From Candidatus Cybelea sp. (GTDB lineage Bacteria > Vulcanimicrobiota > Vulcanimicrobiia > Vulcanimicrobiales > Vulcanimicrobiaceae), in NCBI GenBank assembly GCA_036489315.1, contig DASXFZ010000013.1:59943-123942 (forward strand): a DNA stretch of 64,000 nucleotides, read 5' to 3'. Both the position numbers and the translations under genes were made by a program. A model generated the notes under the pieces. The model searched no databases. It had not been told where the DNA came from and saw nothing but the letters and a program-made list of their open reading frames with translations. Shown piece by piece: positions 1 to 8,368 of this stretch. Numbering within the stretch: position 1 is the stretch's first letter; each line of letters begins with the position of its first letter.

Positions 1-22
1 TCGCGGCTTCATCAAGCGGTAG
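1..22 (+). CDS. secY: SecY translocase subunit, 3' end only
   Basis: Only the last six codons are present, reading R-G-F-I-K-R and then TAG at 20-22. That basic tail is typical of the cytoplasmic C-terminus of SecY, the channel subunit of the Sec translocon. secY directly precedes adk in most spc/alpha ribosomal operons, and the start codon of adk is 16 bases further on. The identification rests on this short tail plus position. Confidence 0.7.
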
Positions 23-38
23 GGCCTCGCGGAATTAC

Positions 39-701
39 GTGCGAGTCGTCTTTTTGGGGCCGCCCGGTGCCGGCAAGGGCACGCAGGCGCGCATTCTTCA
101 CGAACGCTTTGGGTTGGAGCAAATCTCGACCGGTGACATCCTGCGGCGAAACGTCTCCGATGGAACCGAGCTGGGCCGCCGTGCCGAAGGGTACATGCAT
201 CGCGGCGAGCTGGTCCCCGACGACCTCGTGATCGCGATGATCGAAGCCGAGTTACGAAAAATGCCGGCGGGCTTCGTGATGGACGGTTTTCCGCGGACGG
301 TCGCACAAGCGGAAGCGCTCGACAAAATGCTCGAACGCCGCCGTTGGCCGCTGGACGCTGCCGTGCTCTTCAAGACGGATCGCGCCGTGCTGATCGAACG
401 GCTTGCCTCGCGCTGGACGAATCCGCGCACCGGCCGCACCTACAACGTTCTGACCAACCCGCCCAAGCGTGCGGGCATCTGCGACGAAGACGGCGGCGAG
501 CTGATCCAGCGCGACGACGATCGTCCCGAAACGGTCGCAACCCGGCTCGACGTTTACGACGCGCAGACCAAGCCGCTGATCGAGTACTACCGTCGGACCG
601 GCAGGCTCGTCGAGGTCGACGCGCTCGCCAGCGTGAAATCGGTCGCCGAGAAGATCGCGGCGGCGATCGGTTCGGCGCAGACTCCGGGCGCGCGATGGTA
701 A
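39..701 (+). CDS. adk: adenylate kinase
   Basis: Adenylate kinase (220 aa) makes two ADP from ATP and AMP in the cytoplasm. The P-loop GPPGAGKGT is at residues 7-15, followed by the AMP-site STGD motif (about 31-34) and the DGFPRT motif. The LID is of the long type (residues about 125-165) but keeps only part of the zinc-binding pattern: one Cys in GICDEDG and no four-Cys set, so it is probably not zinc-bound. The start is GTG at 39. The gene overlaps map by 7 bases and follows secY, so it belongs to the ribosomal-protein operon. Confidence 0.97.
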   Translation: MRVVFLGPPGAGKGTQARILHERFGLEQISTGDILRRNVSDGTELGRRAEGYMHRGELVPDDLVIAMIEAELRKMPAGFVMDGFPRTVAQAEALDKMLERRRWPLDAAVLFKTDRAVLIERLASRWTNPRTGRTYNVLTNPPKRAGICDEDGGELIQRDDDRPETVATRLDVYDAQTKPLIEYYRRTGRLVEVDALASVKSVAEKIAAAIGSAQTPGARW

Positions 702-1498
702 GTCTCAAGTCACCGCGCGAGATCGAGCTGATGCGGCGCAGCGGCAAGATCACCGCGCGCGTGCTCGCCGAATTGATGAAGACCGCTCGTGCCGGAATGA
801 CGACCGGCGAGTTAGATGAGATCGCCGAGCGCGAGATTCGCAATGCGGGCGGCATCCCGACGTTCAAGGGATACAACGGTTTTCGCGCCTCGATCTGCGC
901 CTCGGTGAACGAGGAGGTCGTGCACGGGATTCCGGGTTCGCGCACGCTGCACGACGGGGACTTGCTCTCGATCGATATCGGGACGACGCTGGCGGACTAC
1001 GTCAGCGACAGCGCCGCGACGATTGGGATCGGCAACATCTCTGCGGGCGCGCAGCGCCTGCTCGAGGTGACGCGCGAGTGCCTGACGGTCGGCATTGGGC
1101 AGATGCAGCGCGGCAACCACGTCGGCGATATTGGGGCCGCCGTGGCGGAACACGCGGAAAAACACGGCTTCGGGGTCGTGCGCGAGCTGGTGGGCCACGG
1201 CGTCGGCCGGGCCATGCACGAGGAGCCTCAGGTTCCCAACTACGGGGAACGAGGCACCGGGATGGAGCTTCGGCCGGGGCTTGTCCTGGCCATCGAGCCG
1301 ATGATCACTCAGGGAGGCCCGAAGGTGAACGTGCTGCGGGACGGCTGGACAGTTGTCACCGCGGATGGTAAACTCGCAGCGCACTTCGAACACACGATCG
1401 CCGTGACGGAGGACGGGCCCAAGATTCTTACCCTGCGCGACTATGCTGAGGATCCGGCAGTCGAGCAGTACCGTCCTTTAACGCAGGCCTTGGCGTGA
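695..1498 (+). CDS. map: methionine aminopeptidase, type I
   Basis: Removes the initiator Met from nascent proteins (267 aa). The metal-ligand motifs appear in the usual order: IDIGT, DYVSDSA, GHGVGR, AIEPMI and FEHT. The ATG at 695 overlaps the adk stop, and the protein then begins M-V-S-L-K-S-P-R-E-I, the normal start of the family. The open frame runs further upstream inside adk, but that extension has no family similarity. The adk-map pair is standard in this operon. infA, which often follows, is not here. Confidence 0.96.
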   Translation: MVSLKSPREIELMRRSGKITARVLAELMKTARAGMTTGELDEIAEREIRNAGGIPTFKGYNGFRASICASVNEEVVHGIPGSRTLHDGDLLSIDIGTTLADYVSDSAATIGIGNISAGAQRLLEVTRECLTVGIGQMQRGNHVGDIGAAVAEHAEKHGFGVVRELVGHGVGRAMHEEPQVPNYGERGTGMELRPGLVLAIEPMITQGGPKVNVLRDGWTVVTADGKLAAHFEHTIAVTEDGPKILTLRDYAEDPAVEQYRPLTQALA

Positions 1499-1574
1499 TT
1501 CGCCCGCGGCTTGAGGGCTTGGGCGAAGCGAAGGCGGCAGAACAACCTATCGATATAAGTAGAAGAAAAAGAAC

Positions 1575-1691
1575 ATGAAAGTACGACCCTCGGTCAAGAA
1601 AATGTGTGAGAAATGCAAGGTCATCCGCCGCCACGGAAAAGTGCGGGTGATCTGCGACGCCAATCCAAAACACAAACAGGTTCAAGGATAA
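1575..1691 (+). CDS. rpmJ: 50S ribosomal protein L36
   Basis: A 38-residue protein starting [11 protein letters not shown]. Zinc ligands C11, C14, C27 and H33 are all present, so this is the zinc-binding (C+) form of L36. It sits between map and rpsM, its usual place. The upstream gap of 76 bases contains no other gene. A purine-rich AGAAGAAAAAGA precedes the ATG as a weak ribosome-binding site. Confidence 0.96.
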   Translation: MKVRPSVKKMCEKCKVIRRHGKVRVICDANPKHKQVQG

Positions 1692-1716
1692 TCCTTCGAC
1701 AGGCTCAGGATGACAC
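1692..1716 (+). repeat. short interspersed repeat, copy 1
   Basis: The 25 bases right after the rpmJ stop contain CCTTCGACAGGCTCAGGATG. The reverse complement matches 22 of 25 bases of a second copy at 9683-9707, downstream of rplQ. Motifs of this type recur between genes in many environmental genomes. The function is unknown; both copies sit directly after ribosomal-protein genes. Confidence 0.6.
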
Positions 1717-1737
1717 GAAAATAAAGGAAAGGTTTTA

Positions 1738-2124
1738 ATGGCTCGTATCGCTGGTATCGATCTTCCTCGCGAGAAGCGCGTTGAAATTGCGCTGACCTAT
1801 ATCTACGGCATCGGCACGCAGACGGCGCGCCGGCTGCTGGAGTTCGCCCACGTGGACCCGGACGTCCGCGTGAAAGCGCTGAGCGAAGAGGATGAGAAGA
1901 AGCTTCGCGATGCGATCGATTCCCTCCAGCTGCGGGTCGAGGGCGACCTGCGCCGTGAAGTGCAGGGAAACATCAAGCGCCTGATGGACATCGGGTGTTA
2001 TCGCGGCATGCGCCATCGCCGCGGACTGCCGGTACGCGGGCAGCGCACAAAAACCAACGCGCGCACCCGCAAGGGTCCGAAGCGGACCGTCGCCGGCAAG
2101 AAGAAAACGCTAGCCAAGAAGTAG
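1738..2124 (+). CDS. rpsM: 30S ribosomal protein S13
   Basis: S13 (128 aa) lies in the head of the small subunit and contacts the P-site tRNA through its basic tail. The N-terminus [14 protein letters not shown], the helix-two-turn-helix core, the [20 protein letters not shown] signature and the Lys/Arg-rich C-terminus are all present. The ribosome-binding site AAAGGAAAGG precedes the ATG. Normally rpsK follows at once; here it lies about 5 kb downstream, after four unrelated genes. Confidence 0.97.
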   Translation: MARIAGIDLPREKRVEIALTYIYGIGTQTARRLLEFAHVDPDVRVKALSEEDEKKLRDAIDSLQLRVEGDLRREVQGNIKRLMDIGCYRGMRHRRGLPVRGQRTKTNARTRKGPKRTVAGKKKTLAKK

Positions 2125-2133
2125 CGCTCTGCC

Positions 2134-2868
2134 GTGAAAGCGGTGATCACCGCCGGCGGCAGGATCGACGGGGCCTTCGCGCAGGTGGCCGGCACGCAAG
2201 TCAAGGCACTCGCGAATCTGCGCGGCATGACGATGCTCGAGCGCGTCGTGGAATCGTTGCGCGCCTGCGGCGTGACCCGCATCGCGATCGTGGGCGGTGC
2301 CGAGGTCCGCGCGTCGTTTGCGTCACGGGTCGAGGCGATCGTCGATGAGAGCCCCTCGGGAAGCCAGAATCTGCTTCGTGCGTTGCGCGCCTGGCCCGAA
2401 GACGGCGAGGCGCTGCTCTACGCCACAAGTGATCTGCCCTACGTAACGGCGGCTGCCGTCGGCGATTTCGTCGACCGCCTCGACCCCGGGGCGATCGCCG
2501 TCTCCCTAAGCGAGTTCGCTGCCTACGCGTCACGCTTTCCCGGATCGCCGGCCGCCGGGATTACGCTCGGCGGCGAACGCGTCGTCAACGGCGGTATTTT
2601 TTCGATTCCCGCCGGCGCGTCCGCTCCGATCGCGAACACGGCGAGCCGCTTTTTCGAGGCGAGAAAACAGCCCTGGCGCATGGCCGGGCTCGTGAGCCCG
2701 CCGGCACTGCTTCGCTTTCTCTTCGGGCGGCTGCGCATCGCAGATCTCGAGGCGGAGGCGACGCGCGTCCTGGCCTATCCGGCTCGTGCAGTTCGCAACT
2801 GCGCGCCCGAGCTTGCATTCGATGTCGACGGTATCGCCGAGTACGAGTATGTCTGCGCGCAAGCCTAA
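2134..2868 (+). CDS. MobA-like nucleotidyltransferase family protein
   Basis: A 244-residue protein with the nucleotidyltransferase fold. It begins K-A-V-I-T-A-G-G, has a Lys in TQVKAL at the expected NTP-binding position, and an Asp in YATSDLPYVT that would bind the metal. Relatives transfer NMP to a sugar phosphate or to molybdopterin; the substrate cannot be told from the sequence. The start is GTG at 2134, nine bases after rpsM. It overlaps the next gene (MFS) by 20 bases, so the two are probably co-translated. It is an odd guest in a ribosomal operon. Confidence 0.8.
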   Translation: MKAVITAGGRIDGAFAQVAGTQVKALANLRGMTMLERVVESLRACGVTRIAIVGGAEVRASFASRVEAIVDESPSGSQNLLRALRAWPEDGEALLYATSDLPYVTAAAVGDFVDRLDPGAIAVSLSEFAAYASRFPGSPAAGITLGGERVVNGGIFSIPAGASAPIANTASRFFEARKQPWRMAGLVSPPALLRFLFGRLRIADLEAEATRVLAYPARAVRNCAPELAFDVDGIAEYEYVCAQA

Positions 2869-4045
2869 CCCGCTATCGCTCGCGCTCTTCTGGCTTGGCA
2901 TCCAGGCGGTATGGGGCGCGCTGCTGGGGATCTCGCTGCAATCGCGCACGATCGAACTCGTCAGCAGCGACGCACTCATCGCCTACGGGCGTCTGGCGAC
3001 GATCGGCGCCGTCGTCGCGGCCGTCACGCAAGTACTCGTCGGATTCCTCTCCGATTCGCGGCGCCGCCGGGGGAGCCGGCGCATCGAGTTCTACATCGCG
3101 GGCGCGGTGGGGGGCGCCGCCGGCATCGCATTCTTTTACGGCGCCTCGAGCTTCACCGCGCTGGTCGTTGCGTACGTGGTGCTGCAGGCGGCACTCAATC
3201 TCGCCATCGGCCCCTATCAAGCGATCATTCCGGATTTCGTCGAACGCGCACGCACCGGAATTGCGTCGTCGGCGATGGCGGCGCTGCAGAGCGCGGGCAA
3301 CGCCGCAGGAGCGCTCGCTGCGAGCTTCATCACGAGCGCCCGCGGGCTCGCCGCAACGCTCGACGTGCTGCTCCTGGGAACGTGTTTTGTAACCTGCACG
3401 CACGTACGCGACCTGCCGTTGATCTCGGCACCGCAAGAGACGCCGGAGCGTCCGCGCATAACCAAAGCGTTCGTCGACCTCTTCATTTCGCGCGCGCTTA
3501 TCTATGTCGGTTTTTACACGCTGCTGGGCTATCTGCTGTTTTACGTGAACGCCGTGCTTGCGCCCTCGACGCTCGCCGGCGCGCGCATGCAGACGGGAAT
3601 CATTATCGTGAGTTTTACGCTCGTCGGCGCGGCGGGCGCGGCGTTGGCGGCCCGGCCGAGCGATCGCCTCGATAAACGGATCGTGGCAACGGCGGGCGCG
3701 GCGGCGTTCATCTGCGCGCTCGGGATCTTCATCGCATCGTCGGGAATGGCCGGCATCGGTGCGGCCACGATCGTGGCTGGGCTCGGGTGGGGCGCCTTTC
3801 TGGTTGCCGATTGGGCGATTGCCTGCCGCCTGTTGCCGAGAGGGGCGATGGCCGCAGCGATGGGCATCTGGAATCTCGCGATAGTCGTGCCGCAGATCGT
3901 CGCTCCGGCGCTTACGACGGCGGTCCTTGCGGGGCTTCGCCAGAGCGGCAGCCACTCGGCTCCCAGGCTGGCTTTCGGCCTGGCGCTTCTTGAGACTTTG
4001 GTCGGGGCGGCGTGGCTCTGGCGGCTTCCGAAGTTGCGAAATTGA
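2849..4045 (+). CDS. MFS transporter
   Basis: A 398-residue inner-membrane protein with about 12 hydrophobic segments. The loop between segments 2 and 3 carries GFLSDSRRRRGSRR, the MFS 'A-motif' position, and resembles sugar-transporter-like (GPH/SLC45-like) members. The substrate is unknown. The ATG at 2849 overlaps the preceding nucleotidyltransferase by 20 bases; an ATG in frame at 2822 is possible but adds only a Ser-rich tail. It ends before the stalk-barrel genes. Confidence 0.85.
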   Translation: MSARKPNPLSLALFWLGIQAVWGALLGISLQSRTIELVSSDALIAYGRLATIGAVVAAVTQVLVGFLSDSRRRRGSRRIEFYIAGAVGGAAGIAFFYGASSFTALVVAYVVLQAALNLAIGPYQAIIPDFVERARTGIASSAMAALQSAGNAAGALAASFITSARGLAATLDVLLLGTCFVTCTHVRDLPLISAPQETPERPRITKAFVDLFISRALIYVGFYTLLGYLLFYVNAVLAPSTLAGARMQTGIIIVSFTLVGAAGAALAARPSDRLDKRIVATAGAAAFICALGIFIASSGMAGIGAATIVAGLGWGAFLVADWAIACRLLPRGAMAAAMGIWNLAIVVPQIVAPALTTAVLAGLRQSGSHSAPRLAFGLALLETLVGAAWLWRLPKLRN

Positions 4046-4108
4046 GCAAGAACGCGTATCGTGTGCTTGTACGGGCGCCGGAAGTCCGGTCGCTCGACAA
4101 GTATGAAC

Positions 4109-4129
4109 TGGTAAGGAAGCGCCTTACCA
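4109..4129 (+). promoter_or_regulatory. hairpin in leader of stalk-barrel gene 1
   Basis: A perfect 8-base-pair stem (TGGTAAGG, loop AAGCG, CCTTACCA) ends 12 bases before the strong ribosome-binding site TAAGGAGG (4142-4149). It has no following T run, so it is unlikely to be a terminator. It may protect or regulate the mRNA. Confidence 0.45.
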
Positions 4130-4156
4130 GAGTGTTCTTTCTAAGGAGGCATATTC

Positions 4157-5476
4157 GTGAAACGACTGAGCTCCGGCGTGCTCGCGGCGTTGATAGCAAC
4201 GCTTTTCGGGTTGAACGCGGTAGCTGTCCCAGCGATCGCGTCGACGCTAGGAAACAATGGAAACGGCGTTGCGCAGGCGGGAGGCCCTCCGCCGGCTGAT
4301 TTCGGAAGTCCGCCGTCGGGCCAGATTCCCATTCTCTATAACGATCATCACGTCTACAGTAAACCTGACGTCCTCAAGCAAGGCCGCGTTCTCGCGGCGC
4401 TCGTCAAGGGCGGAACGATCCTGATTCCATTGCGCTCGATGTTCGAGCAGATGGGCGCGACCGTTTCGTACGATGCGGGCAGCAAGACTGCGACGGTCAG
4501 CAAGCCTGGAGCCGAGGTAAAGGTAACGGTAGGTAAACCGGAAGTCATCATCAACGGCGAATCGCGCCCGTTGGACGTACCGCCGATGCTCTACCAGGGC
4601 TCCGTGCTCGTGCCGGTCCGCGTAATCTCTGAAGGCATGGGCGCGTACGTGCAGTGGGTTCCCGACAAGCGTTTGGTCGTCGTTCGGTATATTCCGGCGA
4701 CGCCGCCGCCGAGTCCGGCACCTCCGCCGCCCGCACCACCGCCGCCGCCGCCGCCGCCGCCGGTTGCGAAGAAACCCCCGAACCTATTCTGGGTCGCGGG
4801 CGACTATCTCATCTCACCGAAGGTCTACAACCAGTTCGCGCCCGGAAACCAAGGCAACGGCTCGTTTACCGCGCGCGGCGGTGTGGAGTTCAATGGTCTG
4901 GGCCTGCCGTTCATGCTCGAGGTCGACTATAAGAACTGGCAGTACCCGCATAACTGCGGCGTGCCGCCTTCGACGGCATCGATCGGCAACGCTCCGCAAT
5001 GCTTCGTGACGACCGTCGGCGGCCGTGGATCGGCATACGTGCCGGCATTCACGGCGACCAATCGTGACGTCGACGTGCGCTTGGGTTACAAGATCCTCGA
5101 TCCGCACGTTTACATCGCGGTCGGTTACATGTGGGGTTCGAACAACTACGGCTATCCCAACGAGAACGCCGTCGGGTTCGGTCTTGAGAAACTCCCCGAC
5201 TTCGGTCACGCGTTCCAGTACTACGGATCGGTCTACTACTATCCGAACGTCAACGGAACGTACACGACGGCAGCTAACGAAAGTCCGGCGAGCACGTCGT
5301 TCGGCATCGGTTACAACGTACTGAAGTACCAGGTCGGAATCGGCTGGGCGTTCGTACCGAACGTCTACCTCGATGCTGGTTGGGCCGGCGAAAACTGGGC
5401 CAACAAGAACAACGCTCCGATCTCGGAAAGCTTCAACGGTCCATATGTCGGTCTCGGCTTCCTAATCCCGTTCTAA
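4157..5476 (+). CDS. secreted stalk-domain / outer-membrane barrel-like protein 1
   Basis: A 439-residue exported protein. Residues 1-29 form a signal peptide. Residues about 55-180 are a copper-amine-oxidase N-terminal ('stalk') domain with repeated VLVPVR/ILIPLR and GATVSYD motifs. Residues about 181-205 are almost pure Pro/Ala. Residues about 210-439 alternate aromatic and polar residues like beta-strands and end in Phe, as outer-membrane barrels do. The start is GTG at 4157, seven bases after TAAGGAGG. A near-identical-length paralog follows. The role is unknown; it may link the envelope to the outer membrane. The inferred surface location rests on composition only. Confidence 0.8.
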   Translation: MKRLSSGVLAALIATLFGLNAVAVPAIASTLGNNGNGVAQAGGPPPADFGSPPSGQIPILYNDHHVYSKPDVLKQGRVLAALVKGGTILIPLRSMFEQMGATVSYDAGSKTATVSKPGAEVKVTVGKPEVIINGESRPLDVPPMLYQGSVLVPVRVISEGMGAYVQWVPDKRLVVVRYIPATPPPSPAPPPPAPPPPPPPPPVAKKPPNLFWVAGDYLISPKVYNQFAPGNQGNGSFTARGGVEFNGLGLPFMLEVDYKNWQYPHNCGVPPSTASIGNAPQCFVTTVGGRGSAYVPAFTATNRDVDVRLGYKILDPHVYIAVGYMWGSNNYGYPNENAVGFGLEKLPDFGHAFQYYGSVYYYPNVNGTYTTAANESPASTSFGIGYNVLKYQVGIGWAFVPNVYLDAGWAGENWANKNNAPISESFNGPYVGLGFLIPF

Positions 5477-5508
5477 CGAACAGAGTCGAATCCGGCATAG
5501 CCTAGAAT

Positions 5509-5547
5509 AGGCGCCGGCTGCAAGATTGCAGCCGGCGCCTTTATTTA
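5509..5547 (+). terminator. intrinsic terminator between the stalk-barrel paralogs
   Basis: A perfect 14-base-pair stem (AGGCGCCGGCTGCA at 5509-5522, TGCAGCCGGCGCCT at 5527-5540) with a 4-base loop is followed by TTTATTT. It should stop transcription after stalk-barrel gene 1, so gene 2 needs its own promoter. Confidence 0.9.
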
Positions 5548-5680
5548 CGGCGTGCAAGGGCTCGCTAGTGTGATTAACGTTTACTCAGGAATATCACGGG
5601 GCAAAAACGCACAATCGGGCTACTAGGCCGGCGGAAGCGGGAGCTCGCCGGCATTGGACTTTCAACTTAAGGAGGATCTC

Positions 5681-7000
5681 GTGAAACGAATCAGCACCGG
5701 AATACTCGCAGCGCTCATCATTGCATGCTGTGGGTTGAGTGCGGTTGCTGCTCCGTCACCCGCGTCGCAAGGAAACAATGGAAACGGCGTCGCGCAAGCC
5801 GGGGCAGCTCCGCCGGCGGATTTTGGCAGTCCGCCGTCCGGACAAATTCCGATACTTTTCAACGACCACCACGTCTACACAAAGCCCGACCTTCTCAAAC
5901 AAGGTCGCGTACTCGGTGCACTCGTGCGTAACGGAACTCTCTTGATTCCGCTGCGCTCGATGTTCGAGCAAATGGGCGCTACCGTCTCTTGGGATGCTGG
6001 TAGCAAAACGGCGACCGTTACAAAACCCGGCGCCGAGGTCAAGGTGACCGTCGGCAAGCCGGAGGTCGTCATCAATGGTGAATCGCGTCCGCTCGACGTC
6101 CCCCCGATGGTCTATCAGGGCGTCGTCGTCGTTCCGGTTCGTGTAATTTCTGAAGGCATGGGCGCCTACGTGCAGTGGGTTCCGGATCGCCGTCTGGTCG
6201 TCGTGCGATATATTCCCGCGACGCCGCCGCCGAGCCCGGCTCCGCCGCCGCCGTCGGCCGCTCCGCCGCCGCCCCCGCCGCCGACGCCGAAGCCGCTTGC
6301 CGGCGAGTTCTTCGTCGCCGGTGATTACGTCTTCTCGCCGAAAGTGTACAACGAGTTCAGTCCCGGCAACACCGGTACGAGTTCGTTCGCAGTTCGCGGC
6401 GCGGGCGAATTCTCGCTCGGCAGCATCCCCTTCATGGCTGAGGGATCCTACGAGCGCTGGCAGTATCCGCACAACTGCAACGGCAGCGCTGCTGCGGCAT
6501 CGTTCTCAGCGCAGTGCTTCGTGACGACGATCGGCGGTCAAGGGAACTCGCCGGTTCTTACCAACACGCAGCTCAACGATCAGGACGTCGATGCCCGGCT
6601 CGCGGTGCGAGTGCTCAATCCGCGCGTCTACGTCGGCGTTGGGTACATGTGGGTCTCGACGAACTACGGCTACCCGACCATGAACGGTGTCGGCTTCGGC
6701 GTTGAGAAACTGCCCGATCTCAATCACGCTTTTTCCGTCTTCGGCAGTGCGTGGTACTATCCGAACATCAAGGGGACGTACACGAACGTTGCGAGCGCTC
6801 CGATCAATCCGCAATCCTACGATCTGCAGTACAATCTTTTGAAGTACCAGATCGGGGTCAACTACGTTATCGGCAACAGCCCGATCTTCGTGGAAGCGGG
6901 TTGGATGGGCGACCAGTGGAGCAATAAACAGAACGCTCCGGTCAGCCGAAGCTACAACGGCCCGTTCGCCGGCTTGGGCTTCCGGTTGCTCTATCCGTAG
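5681..7000 (+). CDS. secreted stalk-domain / outer-membrane barrel-like protein 2
   Basis: A paralog of the preceding gene with the same length (439 aa) and the same order: signal peptide (1-25), stalk domain (about 55-180), Pro-rich linker (about 185-210) and a C-terminal aromatic-rich barrel-like domain ending in -LLYP. The stalk domains are nearly identical, while the barrel parts have diverged, as expected if only the outer portion adapts. I chose GTG at 5681 because AAGGAGG lies six bases upstream; a TTG at 5654 would put extra charged residues before the signal peptide. A terminator separates it from its twin. Confidence 0.8.
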   Translation: MKRISTGILAALIIACCGLSAVAAPSPASQGNNGNGVAQAGAAPPADFGSPPSGQIPILFNDHHVYTKPDLLKQGRVLGALVRNGTLLIPLRSMFEQMGATVSWDAGSKTATVTKPGAEVKVTVGKPEVVINGESRPLDVPPMVYQGVVVVPVRVISEGMGAYVQWVPDRRLVVVRYIPATPPPSPAPPPPSAAPPPPPPPTPKPLAGEFFVAGDYVFSPKVYNEFSPGNTGTSSFAVRGAGEFSLGSIPFMAEGSYERWQYPHNCNGSAAAASFSAQCFVTTIGGQGNSPVLTNTQLNDQDVDARLAVRVLNPRVYVGVGYMWVSTNYGYPTMNGVGFGVEKLPDLNHAFSVFGSAWYYPNIKGTYTNVASAPINPQSYDLQYNLLKYQIGVNYVIGNSPIFVEAGWMGDQWSNKQNAPVSRSYNGPFAGLGFRLLYP

Positions 7001-7050
7001 TTAAGCAAGCGACCATGCGGGGTCAGCCCGCGCCATCCTGACAGTGAAGC

Positions 7051-7173
7051 GGGGCTCGGCCGAAATGGCCGGGCCCCCACCTTGTGCGGGAACCCGCGCG
7101 TCACCCCCGGTCACGTCATTGACCGGGCCACGCCGCCTAAGGTAAGATACCTTCTTGGCGCCTTTAGGGCGCC
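7051..7173 (+). promoter_or_regulatory. structured leader upstream of rpsK
   Basis: The 205-base gap before rpsK holds three hairpins: an 11-pair stem at 7051-7061/7067-7077 (one G-U), an 8-pair stem at 7106-7113/7120-7127, and GGCGCC/GGCGCC at 7157-7173. None has a T run. Leaders of rpsK-rpsD-rpoA operons are often bound by S4 for autoregulation; that role here is inference. Confidence 0.45.
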
Positions 7174-7205
7174 GGGGAAGCACCACGTCCAAATCGGGAG
7201 AGACT

Positions 7206-7601
7206 TTGGCTGCCAAAAAGCAAACGAAGACACGGCGGAAACGCGAGGTCAAAAACGTCCTGGCGGGCGTCGCGCACGTCCACGCCTCGTTCAACAACAC
7301 GATCGTAACGATCAGCGACCCACACGGCGGCGTCATCTCGTGGGCATCCGCCGGAAATCTCGGATTCAAGGGTTCAAAGAAGTCGACGCCGTTCGCCGCC
7401 CAGATGGCGGCCGAAGCCGCCGCCCGCAAGGCGATGGAGCATGGCATGAAGTCGACCGAGGTGCTCGTTAAGGGACCGGGCGCCGGACGCGAGGCGGCGA
7501 TTCGCTCGCTGCAGGCCGCCGGGCTCGAGATCACCATGATCAAAGACGTTACGCCGATTCCCTATAACGGTTGCCGTCCGCCGAAGCGGCGCCGGGTGTA
7601 A
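7206..7601 (+). CDS. rpsK: 30S ribosomal protein S11
   Basis: S11 (131 aa) of the platform of the small subunit. Recognised by [15 protein letters not shown], the [14 protein letters not shown] stretch and the C-terminal [10 protein letters not shown]. The start is TTG at 7206, with GGGAG five bases upstream; a longer open frame from 7155 adds residues foreign to the family. The stop codon overlaps the ribosome-binding site of rpsD. Confidence 0.96.
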   Translation: MAAKKQTKTRRKREVKNVLAGVAHVHASFNNTIVTISDPHGGVISWASAGNLGFKGSKKSTPFAAQMAAEAAARKAMEHGMKSTEVLVKGPGAGREAAIRSLQAAGLEITMIKDVTPIPYNGCRPPKRRRV

Positions 7602-7609
7602 GGAGCGGG

Positions 7610-8269
7610 ATGTCGCGTTATACCGGCCCCGTCTGCCGCCTCTGCCGTCGCGAGACGGCCGCGAGCAAGACCGGCGAAAAGATCAAGCTGTTTCTAAAAG
7701 GCGACCGCTGCCTCTCCCGCAACTGCGCGGTCGAGCGGCGCGGCACCGCCCCCGGCCAGAAGACGACCGGCAAGTCCCGAACGAAGGTTTCGGAATACGG
7801 CCGCCAGCTGCGCGAGAAGCAGAAGATGCGCCGCTACTACGGCGTTCACGAAACCCAGTTCGAGAACTACTTCCGCGAAGCGGCAAGTGTGCCTGGTCAG
7901 ACCGGCCGCACGTTCCTGCAGCTGCTCGAACGCCGCTTCGACAACGTCGTCTACCGCTTGAATTTGGCGACGAGCCGCGCGCAGGCTCGCCAGCTGATCA
8001 CCCACCGGCATTTCCGCATCAACGGAAAGATCGTCAACATTCCGTCGTACGTCGTCCGCGCGGGCGACGTCATCTCGGTCGCTCCGGCGAGTATGAAGTC
8101 GCCGGTCTTCGAATCGAATCTCGAGATCGCCCAGAGCCGCCGGCCTCCCGAGTGGCTCGAGTGGAACGATCAGGAGAAGACGGCCAAAGTGCTGCTGCAG
8201 GGGCCGCCGCGCGAGCAAATCGACACGCCGGTCGACGAGCAGCTCATCGTCGAATATTATTCGCGATAA
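7610..8269 (+). CDS. rpsD: 30S ribosomal protein S4
   Basis: S4 (219 aa) nucleates assembly of the small subunit body. The N-terminal part has four cysteines (CxxC near residues 9-12 and CLSRNC near 34-39), the zinc-binding form. The C-terminal half is the S4 RNA-binding domain (FLQLLERRFDNVVYRL, then RQLITHRHFRINGK). The ATG at 7610 follows AAGGAG. It is co-transcribed with rpsK and probably rpoA. Confidence 0.97.
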   Translation: MSRYTGPVCRLCRRETAASKTGEKIKLFLKGDRCLSRNCAVERRGTAPGQKTTGKSRTKVSEYGRQLREKQKMRRYYGVHETQFENYFREAASVPGQTGRTFLQLLERRFDNVVYRLNLATSRAQARQLITHRHFRINGKIVNIPSYVVRAGDVISVAPASMKSPVFESNLEIAQSRRPPEWLEWNDQEKTAKVLLQGPPREQIDTPVDEQLIVEYYSR

Positions 8270-8294
8270 CCTAAAAACCACAACTCTGCTGCTA

Positions 8295-8312
8295 GGCGTA
8301 CGATCGTACGCC
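8295..8312. promoter_or_regulatory. 18-base perfect palindrome before rpoA
   Basis: The sequence GGCGTACGATCGTACGCC is its own reverse complement and lies in the 99-base gap between rpsD and rpoA. It could be a protein-binding operator or, as RNA, a hairpin controlling rpoA translation. There is no T run after it. Confidence 0.5.
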
Positions 8313-8368
8313 GTCGAGGACGGCGCGCGGATAACGTAAGCAGTGCAAAGGAAACCGAAAAACAGACC

